This document shows positions 5,437 through 12,168 of a stretch of DNA of 12,168 nucleotides, one piece after another. The translations under genes were made by a program, and so were the position numbers. The notes beneath the pieces were generated by a model. It searched no databases. It was not told where the DNA came from and saw only the letters and a list, made by a program, of their open reading frames with translations. This stretch comes from Halieaceae bacterium (lineage in GTDB: Bacteria; Pseudomonadota; Gammaproteobacteria; Pseudomonadales; Halieaceae). The stretch is taken from contig PAGS01000085.1 of the NCBI GenBank assembly GCA_002705465.1, positions 1,885 through 14,052 of the forward strand. The letters run 5' to 3'. Every line of letters starts with the position of its first letter. The stretch's first letter is position 1.

Positions 5437-7023
5437 CTAGGACGAGTACTGGGAATAGAACCTTGCCAGGTACGCATCGAATGGCTCTTCGTCATCAGCC
5501 TCCAGCTCCCGTTGCCGCTCGATGGATGCCCGAGCTTCGGCCTCGAGTGATGCCAGCGCGCTGGAGTCTAATGGTTGTGAAAGATGCTCAGCGTGCCACT
5601 GTCCAGAGTATTTTTTCGCGACCTGCCAGAAACTCTGCCCGCTGGACTCCATTTCATTCAGCAATCGAGCTGAGGGAGTCAAAGACGGGTCACTCACCTT
5701 TTTACGGGCTTCCTCGGCAATTCTTTGGTACTGGCCGTCGTGATTTACGTCTCGATCAAACCAGTCTGCTATCTCTGACATGCGGTTGAGTATCGGTTGA
5801 GCCAACTCGGCCAGAGAAACTTCTTCATCGCCCTCGGAGAGCAGCGTCAACTCAGGATTCCGGCCGTGGGTTACTGTGCGCTGAAGGTTAGTTTTGTTGC
5901 GGCGCTGGCCGGCCTCGTCGCAAACCGGACTGATGTCGGTGAGGCAGGTAAGTAGAAACAAATCGAGCAGGCGCATGGTATCGCCATCGATGCCGAACGG
6001 GACAAAAGGATTAATATCAACGCATCTCACTTCCACGTATTCGATTCCCCCTCGCGTTAAGGCCAGGATGGGCGCCTCGCCGCTGCTTGTTACACGTTTT
6101 GGCCGTATGGGGCTGTAATACTCGTTCTCAATCTGCAGGAGAGCGGTATTGAGCTGAGCTTGCTCGCCGTTATCCATCCGATCAAAGGCGGCGTAGGGCG
6201 GATGCGTCCGCAGAATGGCGCTTCGCAGAGTAGAAATATATTGGTCCAGATCGTTGTAGCACACCTCCAATTCAGACTGTGCCTGACTCGTATAACCGAG
6301 GTCTCCCATGCGCAGGGAAGTTGCGAAGGGGAGGTAGTAGCTATGATGGTCATCCCCCATGGGCCGTAATGGATGAGACCGGTTACCTTGAATAAAACTC
6401 GCGCACACGGCGGGGGAGCACCCGAGCAGATATAAAAGTAGCCACACTCTGGAAAAAAAATTGCGGATCAGGGCCAGATAGCCTGCGGTCTGAAAATCAG
6501 CTTGCGAGAGGTTATCCTCTGCCACCTCGCTGGCTCTCACCCAAAACGACTCTGGCAGCGAGAAGTTGTAGTGAATGCCGGCGATTGCCTGCATTTTTCT
6601 GCCATATCGCACGCTCAATCCGTTGCGATAAATGCGCTTCATCTGACCCACATTGGAACTGCCAAATTCAGCGATCGGAATACCGGCATCTCCCTGAACG
6701 ATGCAGGGCATGCTGGCGTTCCAAAGTAGCTCCGCGTTCAGCTGCCGGGCGGTAAAACGGTGCAAATCAGCGAGCGCGCGCTCTGTGTCAGAAATGGAGC
6801 TCGATACGGGTGTAATGAACTCAAGCAGCGCTTCCGAGTAATCCGTTGTGATAGCGGAATGAGTCAGTGCAGAGCCTAATTCAACAGGATGCGGCGTTTG
6901 CGCGAGGGTTGCTTGATCCCGAGAGACCCTCAGGCTTTCTTTCTCGACCCCGCGGCAAATCTGGCGAAGCCATTGGGGCTCCGCTTCGAGTAGCCTGCGA
7001 TAAATTGGCGAGTGATCAGCCAC
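5437..7023 (-). CDS. gshA: Glutamate–cysteine ligase
   Basis: Catalyses the ATP-dependent joining of L-glutamate and L-cysteine, the first and rate-limiting step of glutathione synthesis, in the cytoplasm. At 528 residues it is close to E. coli GshA (518). Visible signatures: GVEKESLRV (25–33) at the ATP/Glu site, LGSALTHSAITTDYSEALLE (49–68), the GIHYNFSLP block (149–157), the RNFFSRVWLLLYLLGCSPA helix (187–205) and EYVEVRCVDINPF (328–340). The start is a GTG at 7023, preceded by AGGAG five bases upstream; translation begins MADHSPIYRRLL. It is divergent from the pilU-like gene across 173 bases holding an inverted repeat, and convergent with the porin. The C-terminal part (LEAEARASIERQRELEADDE) is strongly charged. 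gshB is not in the window. Confidence 0.96.
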   Translation of the reverse strand: MADHSPIYRRLLEAEPQWLRQICRGVEKESLRVSRDQATLAQTPHPVELGSALTHSAITTDYSEALLEFITPVSSSISDTERALADLHRFTARQLNAELLWNASMPCIVQGDAGIPIAEFGSSNVGQMKRIYRNGLSVRYGRKMQAIAGIHYNFSLPESFWVRASEVAEDNLSQADFQTAGYLALIRNFFSRVWLLLYLLGCSPAVCASFIQGNRSHPLRPMGDDHHSYYLPFATSLRMGDLGYTSQAQSELEVCYNDLDQYISTLRSAILRTHPPYAAFDRMDNGEQAQLNTALLQIENEYYSPIRPKRVTSSGEAPILALTRGGIEYVEVRCVDINPFVPFGIDGDTMRLLDLFLLTCLTDISPVCDEAGQRRNKTNLQRTVTHGRNPELTLLSEGDEEVSLAELAQPILNRMSEIADWFDRDVNHDGQYQRIAEEARKKVSDPSLTPSARLLNEMESSGQSFWQVAKKYSGQWHAEHLSQPLDSSALASLEAEARASIERQRELEADDEEPFDAYLARFYSQYSS

Positions 7024-7097
7024 GGTGGCTCCTGTGTGAGAATTTGGCGGTATTCGTGCTGTGCTTACACCGCCTGCAGAGGTAAATTTGCGCGGAG

Positions 7098-7124
7098 TGT
7101 ACGGGGCGAGTCGCGCACCGTACA
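7098..7124. promoter_or_regulatory. Inverted repeat in the gshA/pilU divergent promoter region
   Basis: TGTACGG (7098–7104) and CCGTACA (7118–7124) are perfect complements separated by 13 bases, so their centres lie 20 bases apart, about two helical turns. The site is roughly midway between two divergent starts and also coincides with weak promoter-like hexamers on both strands (TACACT on minus, TACAGT on plus). It looks like an operator for a dimeric regulator, or could form a hairpin; the regulator is unknown. Confidence 0.45.
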
Positions 7125-7180
7125 GTTGTTCTGAGAAAAAAATAGCCCAGCACTATGGACGGTACTGGGACGCAGACACA

Positions 7181-7186
7181 AGGAGG
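7181..7186 (+). promoter_or_regulatory. Strong ribosome binding site deciding the pilU start
   Basis: AGGAGG lies 10 bases before the ATG at 7197. It sits inside the reading frame that begins at the ATG at 7155, so the upstream ATG, which lacks such a site, is probably not used. Confidence 0.75.
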
Positions 7187-7196
7187 TGTGGCAGTC

Positions 7197-8303
7197 ATGC
7201 TAATTCACCAGTGGTTGAGAGTTCTAGCGGAGCGCAGTGGTTCGGATCTGTATCTCGCGACCGGCGCACCGCCTTGCGCTAAATTCGAAGGCGAGCTTAA
7301 AACGATCTCGGCAGATGTCTTGAAAGCGGGCGAGGTGGCCGAGATCGCCGACGAGCTCATGGATGAGACGCAACGGCAAGAGTTCGCTCGAGATCTCGAG
7401 ATGAACTTGGCGGTCTCGCTACCCGAGGTTGGCCGTTTTCGAATCAATATTATCCGTCAGCGTAATGAGGTAAGCATCGTTGCGCGATATATCGTGACGG
7501 ATATTCCCCAATGGGACGAGTTGGGCTTGCCTGAGGTGCTGACTGATTTAATTCTCCGGAAGCGCGGGCTTATCCTGTTTGTCGGCGCCACAAGGTCGGG
7601 TAAATCCACGTCTCTGGCCGCAATGATTGACTACCGCAACACTCAAGCGAGTGGTCACATTGTGACGATTGAGGATCCCGTAGAGTTTGTGCATCAGCAT
7701 AAGAAGTCGATCGTCAACCAGCGAGAGGTTGGAGTTGATACCCGAAACTGGCATAACGCGTTGAAAAATACGCTGCGGCAGGCTCCAGATATCATCCTGA
7801 TTGGGGAAATTCGCGACCGCGAAACCATGGAGCACGCCCTGTCCTTTGCGGAAACCGGTCATCTGTGTATCTCAACGCTTCATGCCAATAACGCCAACCA
7901 AGCGCTGGATCGCATCATTAACTTTTTTCCTGAGGAGAAGCGTCAACAACTGTTGATGGATCTCTCGCTGAACTTGCAGGCCTTTGTTTCTCAGCGACTG
8001 ATACCCAATACAGCGGGAGGCCGCAGCGCCGCGGTGGAGGTCATGTTGGGATCGCCAACTGTGAAGGAGTTAATCCTGCGCGGGGACATTGGAGGCCTGA
8101 AAGAGATTATGGAGAAATCAAAAGATAGGGGAATGAAAACCTTTGAGATGGCGCTGTTTGATCTATGTCAATCCGGTGTCATTTCCGAAGAGGACGCGCT
8201 TCGTAACGCCGACTCCGAGAATAATCTCAGACTGCGCCTGAAGCTCGCAGTTGAACAATCGGGTGACGTAGAGAGGGCGACCTTTAGTCTGCAGGGTTCC
8301 TGA
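7197..8303 (+). CDS. pilU: PilT/PilU-family type IV pilus ATPase (PilU-like)
   Basis: Cytoplasmic hexameric motor ATPase that assists PilT in type IV pilus retraction. It has 368 residues from the ATG at 7197, chosen for its AGGAGG site and because MLIHQWLRVLAERSGSDLYL aligns with PilU N-termini. The N-terminal PAS-like domain is followed by the RecA-like core: Walker A at 130–138, Asp box GHIVTIEDPVEF (153–164), Walker B DIILIGEIR (198–206, E204) and His box GHLCISTLHANNA (221–233). The phrases SLAAMIDYRN, ALKNTLRQAPD, NANQALDRIINFFP and MDLSLNLQAFV match PilU rather than PilT. An oddity: Walker A reads GATRSGKST, with R133 where the family has Gly; the GxxxxGKS frame is intact. No pilT, proC or yggS lies beside it, unlike the usual pilT–pilU pair. 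Confidence 0.9.
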   Translation: MLIHQWLRVLAERSGSDLYLATGAPPCAKFEGELKTISADVLKAGEVAEIADELMDETQRQEFARDLEMNLAVSLPEVGRFRINIIRQRNEVSIVARYIVTDIPQWDELGLPEVLTDLILRKRGLILFVGATRSGKSTSLAAMIDYRNTQASGHIVTIEDPVEFVHQHKKSIVNQREVGVDTRNWHNALKNTLRQAPDIILIGEIRDRETMEHALSFAETGHLCISTLHANNANQALDRIINFFPEEKRQQLLMDLSLNLQAFVSQRLIPNTAGGRSAAVEVMLGSPTVKELILRGDIGGLKEIMEKSKDRGMKTFEMALFDLCQSGVISEEDALRNADSENNLRLRLKLAVEQSGDVERATFSLQGS

Positions 8304-8342
8304 TCGGGGGTGGCGCGCGGAGCCAGTCTCAGCCGGAAGGGC

Positions 8343-9773
8343 TTACCGGCGATCCGACAGTAGTTTATCGATGATGCGCTCCAGCTGCTTGAGGTTGTTG
8401 CACTCCTTGACCAAGTGGCAATGTTTTCTGATCAGTGGCATTTCGGAGTCCCCAGTGCCCCACAGGCGGGTTGATTCGGGGTTGAGCCAGATCACCTGTC
8501 GTGACCGAGCCTTGATCTCTGCTAGAAGCTCGACTCGTGGGTCCGCCTGATTGTTGCGAGCATCGCCCAAGATGATGACGGTAGTGGCCCGATTAACCTC
8601 TACCAGGGCGAGGTCGGTAAAGTCCTCAAGGGCCCGCCCGTAGTCTGTCGCACCACCATATTTGAGGTTAACGCGCTCGATCGCCTCCTCGACGGGCAGT
8701 GTGGCAAATAGATCAGTGACCTCGCCCAGCGCCGCGGAGAACGCAAAGCTGCGAGTTCGCGGCAAAACATCCTGCAAGGCATACAGAAACATCAACAGAA
8801 ACTTGGCGTAGGCTGCTACTGAGCCGCTGACATCGCAAATTGCCATGATTTGGGGTCGTTTGCGTTCGGTTCTGCGCCAGCGGGGATGGAAGGGCACCCC
8901 GTCTGTCGGGATGGCGCGGCGAACCGTCTCGGCGACGTGCAGCTTCCCCCGACGATATCGCCTTCGACGCCGCCCATGGCGTGCAGCCAATTTGCGCGCC
9001 ATACGGTCCATCAATCGTTTGAGGCGCGCCATTTGACTGTGATCGATATTGCCCAGCTTGAGCTTGGACAGTGATTCGTCGAGTAGATCTTCGGTGGCCG
9101 CACTGGCATGAATAAGATAGGCCCGTTCCACCCGATCTCTGACACGCTGGCGAAGCTGTTCTCGCAATGCCTGCACTGCCTCAAAGGCTGCAGGCTCGCT
9201 CTGCTCAAACTCGATCGCAGCCTCGCGGAGCGCTTCGTCGCCGAGCGCGTCAAGTATTTTGCGCACATACTGACCGCGCTGTGTGAAGAGCGAAATCTCT
9301 TCTACTTTGGCGTCAGCCGCCGCCGTCTCGATGGCGACTGATAGCGCGGTCTCGTCGTTTGACTCCAGTGCATCAAACAGGGCGTTACCTCGGAGCCCTG
9401 CCAGTGGATCCTGACCGGGCTGAGCGGTCGCCTCGCCGGTCGGCTCCGTCTGCCAGTCGACGGGACTTGTCGGCGCTTCACCATTCGGGCCATCCCTGCC
9501 CTCCGTTGGTGTCTCTGACCTAGTCGGCTGAAAGTAGTCGTCAAATGCCGCCTCAAACAGCTGCAAGTCGTGTTGAGATTTGGCGAGCGCAGCGGCTAGC
9601 CCATTTTTGAGCAATGTTTTGTCCGCGTAGCCGGTCAGTTCGACGACTTCGATGGCATCGAGCGTGTCGGCGGGTGAAACCGGAATTTTCTTGCCGCGGA
9701 GATAATATACAAAGGCCAGCAGTTGATCACTGCCTGTTGAGGGGGTGGCTTGCGCCTCCGGCGGCGACGGCAT
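8343..9773 (-). CDS. VWA-domain protein of the CoxE type
   Basis: A 476-residue cytoplasmic protein, partner of the AAA+ ATPase encoded five bases upstream. The N-terminal helical part begins LLAFVYYLRGKKIPVSPADT (18–37), typical of CoxE-like proteins. A Pro/Glu/Thr-rich linker (about 83–125), a helical middle and a very basic patch GRRRRRYRRGK (267–277) follow. The VWA domain occupies about 307–476, with MIDAS residues D314-x-S316-x-S318 (CDVSGSV), T376 (GGATDYG) and D404 (ILGDARNN), all present, so metal binding should be intact. It ends LKQLERIIDKLL. In carboxydotrophs CoxE works with CoxD in maturing the Mo/Cu CO dehydrogenase; related MoxR/VWA pairs act as chaperones for other metalloenzymes. 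The client here is unknown. The linkage to moaA on the same strand favours a molybdoenzyme. Confidence 0.9.
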   Translation of the reverse strand: MPSPPEAQATPSTGSDQLLAFVYYLRGKKIPVSPADTLDAIEVVELTGYADKTLLKNGLAAALAKSQHDLQLFEAAFDDYFQPTRSETPTEGRDGPNGEAPTSPVDWQTEPTGEATAQPGQDPLAGLRGNALFDALESNDETALSVAIETAAADAKVEEISLFTQRGQYVRKILDALGDEALREAAIEFEQSEPAAFEAVQALREQLRQRVRDRVERAYLIHASAATEDLLDESLSKLKLGNIDHSQMARLKRLMDRMARKLAARHGRRRRRYRRGKLHVAETVRRAIPTDGVPFHPRWRRTERKRPQIMAICDVSGSVAAYAKFLLMFLYALQDVLPRTRSFAFSAALGEVTDLFATLPVEEAIERVNLKYGGATDYGRALEDFTDLALVEVNRATTVIILGDARNNQADPRVELLAEIKARSRQVIWLNPESTRLWGTGDSEMPLIRKHCHLVKECNNLKQLERIIDKLLSDRR

Positions 9774-9778
9774 TGTGA

Positions 9779-10717
9779 TCAGCCTGTTGCGGTCATCATG
9801 AGTTTCGGTAACTGGCCTTCGGCAGTTTGAATGTCCTCCTCATACTTGAGAAGGACATTCAGGGTATCCCTTACCAGCGCTCCATCGAGGTCGCGAGCGT
9901 GCAAAAGCACCAAGCTCTTCGCCCAATCAACGGTCTCGGAGATTGCGGGCGCTTTCTTCAGATCGAGAGATCGTATGGCGTGCACAAAACGCACCAGTTG
10001 CTCGGTCATCGACTGCGCCAGATCGGGCACTCGACTGGCGACAATTCGCGCCTCCAACTCGACTGACGGAAACGGAATGTGTAGGTGCAGGCAACGTCGT
10101 TTTAATGCATCCGAGAGATCCCGGGTGTCGTTACTGGTCAGAAAGACAAGTGGCTTGGACTGCGCGTGAATGGTGCCAAGCTCTGGAATCGACACTTGAA
10201 AATCTGACAGGACTTCCAACAGTAGCGACTCGAATTCAAAATCCGCTTTGTCGATTTCGTCAATCAGCAACACACCGCCGCGTTCTTCCCCCATTGCCTT
10301 CAACAGCGGCCTGGATTCCAAAAAATCCTCGGAATAAAAAACGTCGCCGAACTGGCGCAGCCGGCTCATGGATTCTGACAGTCCCTGTGCGCCCTCCAGT
10401 ACATCGCCCAATTGTTCTTTCAGCAGTTGGGTGTAAAGCAGTTGCTTACCGTATTTCCATTCGTAGAGCGCCTTGCTCTCGTCCAGGCCCTCGTAGCACT
10501 GCAGTCGCACAAGAGGTCGATCCACGACCGTCGCGCAGGTTTTTGCCAGCTCGGTTTTGCCGACACCGGGTGGTCCCTCAATGAGTACCGGCTTTTCCAG
10601 GGCCGCGGCGAGTCGCAAGACGGTCGCTATGCGGGTGGTGCAGATATAGCCGGCCGACTCGAAAGCACGTTGAATTGCGTCGACGTCGCTGAGGGCGGGG
10701 TAGTGGGTATCGGACAC
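9779..10717 (-). CDS. MoxR-family AAA+ ATPase, CoxD-like
   Basis: A 312-residue AAA+ ATPase of the MoxR family. Motifs: Walker A GPPGVGKT (48–55), Walker B VLLIDEID (149–156), sensor 1 around N196 (FLTSND), arginine finger region LKRRC (205–209), and a C-terminal lid with KAPAISETVDWAKSL (255–269), the usual MoxR sensor-2 block. The segment RLQCYEGLDESKALYEWKYG (71–90) fits the CoxD (APE2220-like) branch rather than RavA. The start is a GTG at 10717, preceded by GAGAGA, with 23 bases after the moaA stop. The VWA partner follows after five bases, so the pair is certainly one unit and moaA probably joins it. Known MoxR/VWA pairs remodel metalloprotein clients to insert metal or cofactor; here the client is unidentified. 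Assignment to the CoxD branch is by motif reading. Confidence 0.92.
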   Translation of the reverse strand: MSDTHYPALSDVDAIQRAFESAGYICTTRIATVLRLAAALEKPVLIEGPPGVGKTELAKTCATVVDRPLVRLQCYEGLDESKALYEWKYGKQLLYTQLLKEQLGDVLEGAQGLSESMSRLRQFGDVFYSEDFLESRPLLKAMGEERGGVLLIDEIDKADFEFESLLLEVLSDFQVSIPELGTIHAQSKPLVFLTSNDTRDLSDALKRRCLHLHIPFPSVELEARIVASRVPDLAQSMTEQLVRFVHAIRSLDLKKAPAISETVDWAKSLVLLHARDLDGALVRDTLNVLLKYEEDIQTAEGQLPKLMMTATG

Positions 10718-10740
10718 AGATTTCTCTCGGTTATGTAAAT

Positions 10741-11745
10741 TCAGCCGCCGGTGGCATTCATGAAGCGCACAATCTGCGGCTCGTCAGGGCGATCAAAAAC
10801 GTGTCTCTCTGGCTTGATCGACAGGCTGTCAATGATAGCCGTTTTGATCTCATCATCACTGCAGTCCGACCGAAGTAGCCTGCGGAGGTCAATGGATTCC
10901 TCGTTACCTAAACACATCAGCAAGCGTCCCTCAGCGCTAATTCGCAGCCGGTTGCACTGTGCGCAAAAGTTGTTGCTGTGAGGGGAGATAAATCCTACCC
11001 GGGTGGTTGAGCCGGAGATCAGGTAGTCGCGGGATGGGCCCGCAGTCTCCTCCGCTGAGAGCGGTTCGAGGCAAAAGTGCTCGCTGAGTTCGGCGTGCAG
11101 GGCGTCGGAGGAGACATAAGCTAGGGGCTTGCCGCCCACGTTCACCTGGCCCAACGGCATCTCCTCGATGAAGCTAATGTGGATATTTTTGGCGAGGGCG
11201 AATTGGGTCAGCGGTAGCACTTCATCGCGATTTAACCCATCCAATACCACCACATTAAGGCGAATCCGATCGATACCCTGAGCGATTGCAGCGTCGATGC
11301 CCTCTAGCACGCGGTTAAGATCGCCGGTCCGCGTAATGACTTTGAAGCGAGGCGCCTGGAGACTGTCGAGGCTGATGTTGACTGAATTGACACCCGCATC
11401 ACGCAGTCGTGGCGCCATGTCGGCCAGTTGGCTGGCGTTGGTGGTCAGGGCCAGCGTTTCTAGTTTAGGTAGCTCGCCTAAACCGGCAAACAAATCTGTG
11501 ACGCCTCGTCTGATCAGAGGCTCACCACCTGTGACCCGAATTTTACGCACGCCCAAGTCGGTGAAGAGGCGCGCGATTCTCACCAGCTCCTCGATCGTCA
11601 ATACGTCCTTGCGGGGCAGGAACTGCATGGTTTCAGCCATGCAGTACTGACAGCGGAAATCGCAGCGATCCGTTACGGACAGACGCAGATAGGATATTCG
11701 GCGATCAAAGCCGTCTATCAGCTGCGCTAGAGTATTGATTGGCAT
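10741..11745 (-). CDS. moaA: GTP 3',8-cyclase (molybdenum cofactor biosynthesis protein A)
   Basis: Radical SAM enzyme that, with MoaC, converts GTP to cyclic pyranopterin monophosphate, the first step of molybdenum cofactor synthesis. It has 334 residues from the ATG at 11745. The SAM-binding 4Fe-4S cluster is C28-x3-C32-x2-C35 (CDFRCQYC), followed by GGEP (73–76) and LTTNA. The C-terminal GTP-binding 4Fe-4S cluster is C261-x2-C264-x13-C278 (CAQCNRLRISAEGRLLMC). The protein ends in the conserved Gly-Gly (NATGG) needed for activity. A TTG at 11763 could add six residues (MCKLLR). Neither start has a Shine-Dalgarno sequence; the ATG fits because LIDGFDRRISYLRLSVTDRC then begins where family proteins do. 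moaC, moaD, moaE and mobA are not adjacent; downstream are the MoxR and VWA genes. Confidence 0.96.
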   Translation of the reverse strand: MPINTLAQLIDGFDRRISYLRLSVTDRCDFRCQYCMAETMQFLPRKDVLTIEELVRIARLFTDLGVRKIRVTGGEPLIRRGVTDLFAGLGELPKLETLALTTNASQLADMAPRLRDAGVNSVNISLDSLQAPRFKVITRTGDLNRVLEGIDAAIAQGIDRIRLNVVVLDGLNRDEVLPLTQFALAKNIHISFIEEMPLGQVNVGGKPLAYVSSDALHAELSEHFCLEPLSAEETAGPSRDYLISGSTTRVGFISPHSNNFCAQCNRLRISAEGRLLMCLGNEESIDLRRLLRSDCSDDEIKTAIIDSLSIKPERHVFDRPDEPQIVRFMNATGG

Positions 11746-11796
11746 GCGGAGGAGTTTACACAAGGGCGAGGGTTGGGGAGCATACAGGAGATGAAA
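11746..11796. promoter_or_regulatory. Short divergent promoter region between moaA and the anion transporter
   Basis: Only 51 bases separate the two divergent starts, so the promoters must overlap each other or the genes. On the moaA strand TAAACT (11758–11753) lies seven bases before the ATG, which is leaderless spacing, but no -35 box is evident. On the plus strand AGGAG (11786–11790) is the ribosome binding site of the transporter. Confidence 0.3.
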
Positions 11797-12168
11797 ATGA
11801 TGACCTACCTTGATCCACGAGAAAGTATTTGGCCGGGCCTCGTGTCCGGATTATGCCTGGCCGTCATCATGGCGGCGCTGGAGCAGCCAGAAGCGATCAT
11901 TATTACAGCGGTGGTAGCATGGCTGTGCATGTTGTGGTGGATTTTTGAGCCGCTACCCATTCCTGTGACCTCGTTGTTGCCGATCGCGGTTTTTCCCATC
12001 TCGGGGGTTCTGACTCCGGAACAAGTCGGGGCGTCGGTCGGGTCACCGCTGATCATTCTCTTGCTCGGGGGCTTTTTGCTCTCACGCGGTATGGAAAGCA
12101 CGGGCGCGCATCATCGCATTGCGCTGTCCGTCGTTAATCTGGTGGGCGGACACAAGCCGCGTCGTTTG
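11797..12168 (+). CDS. SLC13/DASS-family anion transporter, N-terminal part
   Basis: The first 124 codons of an inner-membrane carrier; the gene continues past the right edge. Family members move dicarboxylates, sulfate or related anions, usually with Na+. Visible features are a hydrophobic first segment (about residues 11–28), a second (33–50, AIIITAVVAWLCMLWWIF), the characteristic EPLPIPVTSLLPIAVFPISG (51–70) and the hairpin-like SPLIILLLGGFLLSRGMES (83–101), which corresponds to the DASS substrate-site region. I chose the ATG at 11797, six bases after AGGAG; in-frame ATGs at 11791 (no spacing) and 11800 are alternatives. It is divergent from moaA across 51 bases. A link to molybdate or sulfate uptake is tempting given moaA, but the DASS family does not support a substrate call from this fragment. 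Confidence 0.85.
   Translation, partial: MMTYLDPRESIWPGLVSGLCLAVIMAALEQPEAIIITAVVAWLCMLWWIFEPLPIPVTSLLPIAVFPISGVLTPEQVGASVGSPLIILLLGGFLLSRGMESTGAHHRIALSVVNLVGGHKPRRL

Noticed and set aside
7155..7196. Upstream ATG at 7155 as the pilU start
   Set aside because: It adds residues not found in PilU proteins, and the AGGAGG site at 7181–7186 would lie inside the coding sequence.
8304..8342. Gap between the convergent pilU and VWA genes, considered for a terminator
   Set aside because: A GCCGG/CCGGC pair is present but it reaches into the VWA stop region and has no T run on either strand.
9943..10584. 213-codon plus-strand reading frame opposite the MoxR gene
   Set aside because: It is antisense to a motif-complete AAA+ gene; its Arg/Pro/Ser-rich translation shows no domain and is typical of a shadow in GC-rich DNA.
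11805..12101. 98-codon minus-strand reading frame opposite the anion transporter
   Set aside because: Antisense to a convincing DASS transporter frame, with no domain or ribosome binding site.

Overview
This 12,168-base window reads as an ordinary chromosomal stretch of a marine-type gammaproteobacterium. The evidence is proteobacterial type I gshA, the trxA–rho gene order, a PilU-type pilus ATPase, an FkpA/Mip-like lipoprotein isomerase and a TorF-family (TIGR02001) porin. A member of the OM60/NOR5 (Halieaceae) or Cellvibrio-related lineages is my guess from overall protein character, not something the sequence proves. I see no transposase, integrase, phage gene, CRISPR array, tRNA or rRNA.

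Layout, left to right. The minus strand carries trxA and then rho; rho runs off the left edge lacking about 38 C-terminal codons. This Rho has a 105-residue low-complexity, acidic-then-basic extension ahead of its canonical start. A C-rich pentanucleotide repeat lies just upstream of trxA. On the plus strand follow a GIY-YIG nuclease-domain gene overlapping a DUF2390/TIGR02444 gene by four bases, then an FKBP-type isomerase lipoprotein. A small minus-strand secreted protein of unknown function comes next. A 327-base gap then holds a GG-N10-GC sigma-54 promoter in front of a TorF-family porin, which ends at a clear intrinsic terminator. gshA (minus) and a pilU-like ATPase gene (plus) are divergent around an inverted repeat.

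The right third is a minus-strand transcription unit: moaA, a MoxR/CoxD-type AAA+ ATPase and a CoxE-type VWA protein, spaced 23 and 5 bases apart. A divergent, partial SLC13/DASS anion transporter runs off the right edge.

Functional threads: thioredoxin and glutathione synthesis (redox), Rho (transcription termination), periplasmic folding, and a possible molybdoenzyme-maturation unit. The last is the nearest thing to an under-described system: a molybdopterin enzyme gene physically linked to an AAA+/VWA pair of the kind that matures molybdenum CO dehydrogenase. The sigma-54 porin promoter and the extended Rho are the next most interesting signals. Most of the window is housekeeping, and I do not claim a clearly novel system.
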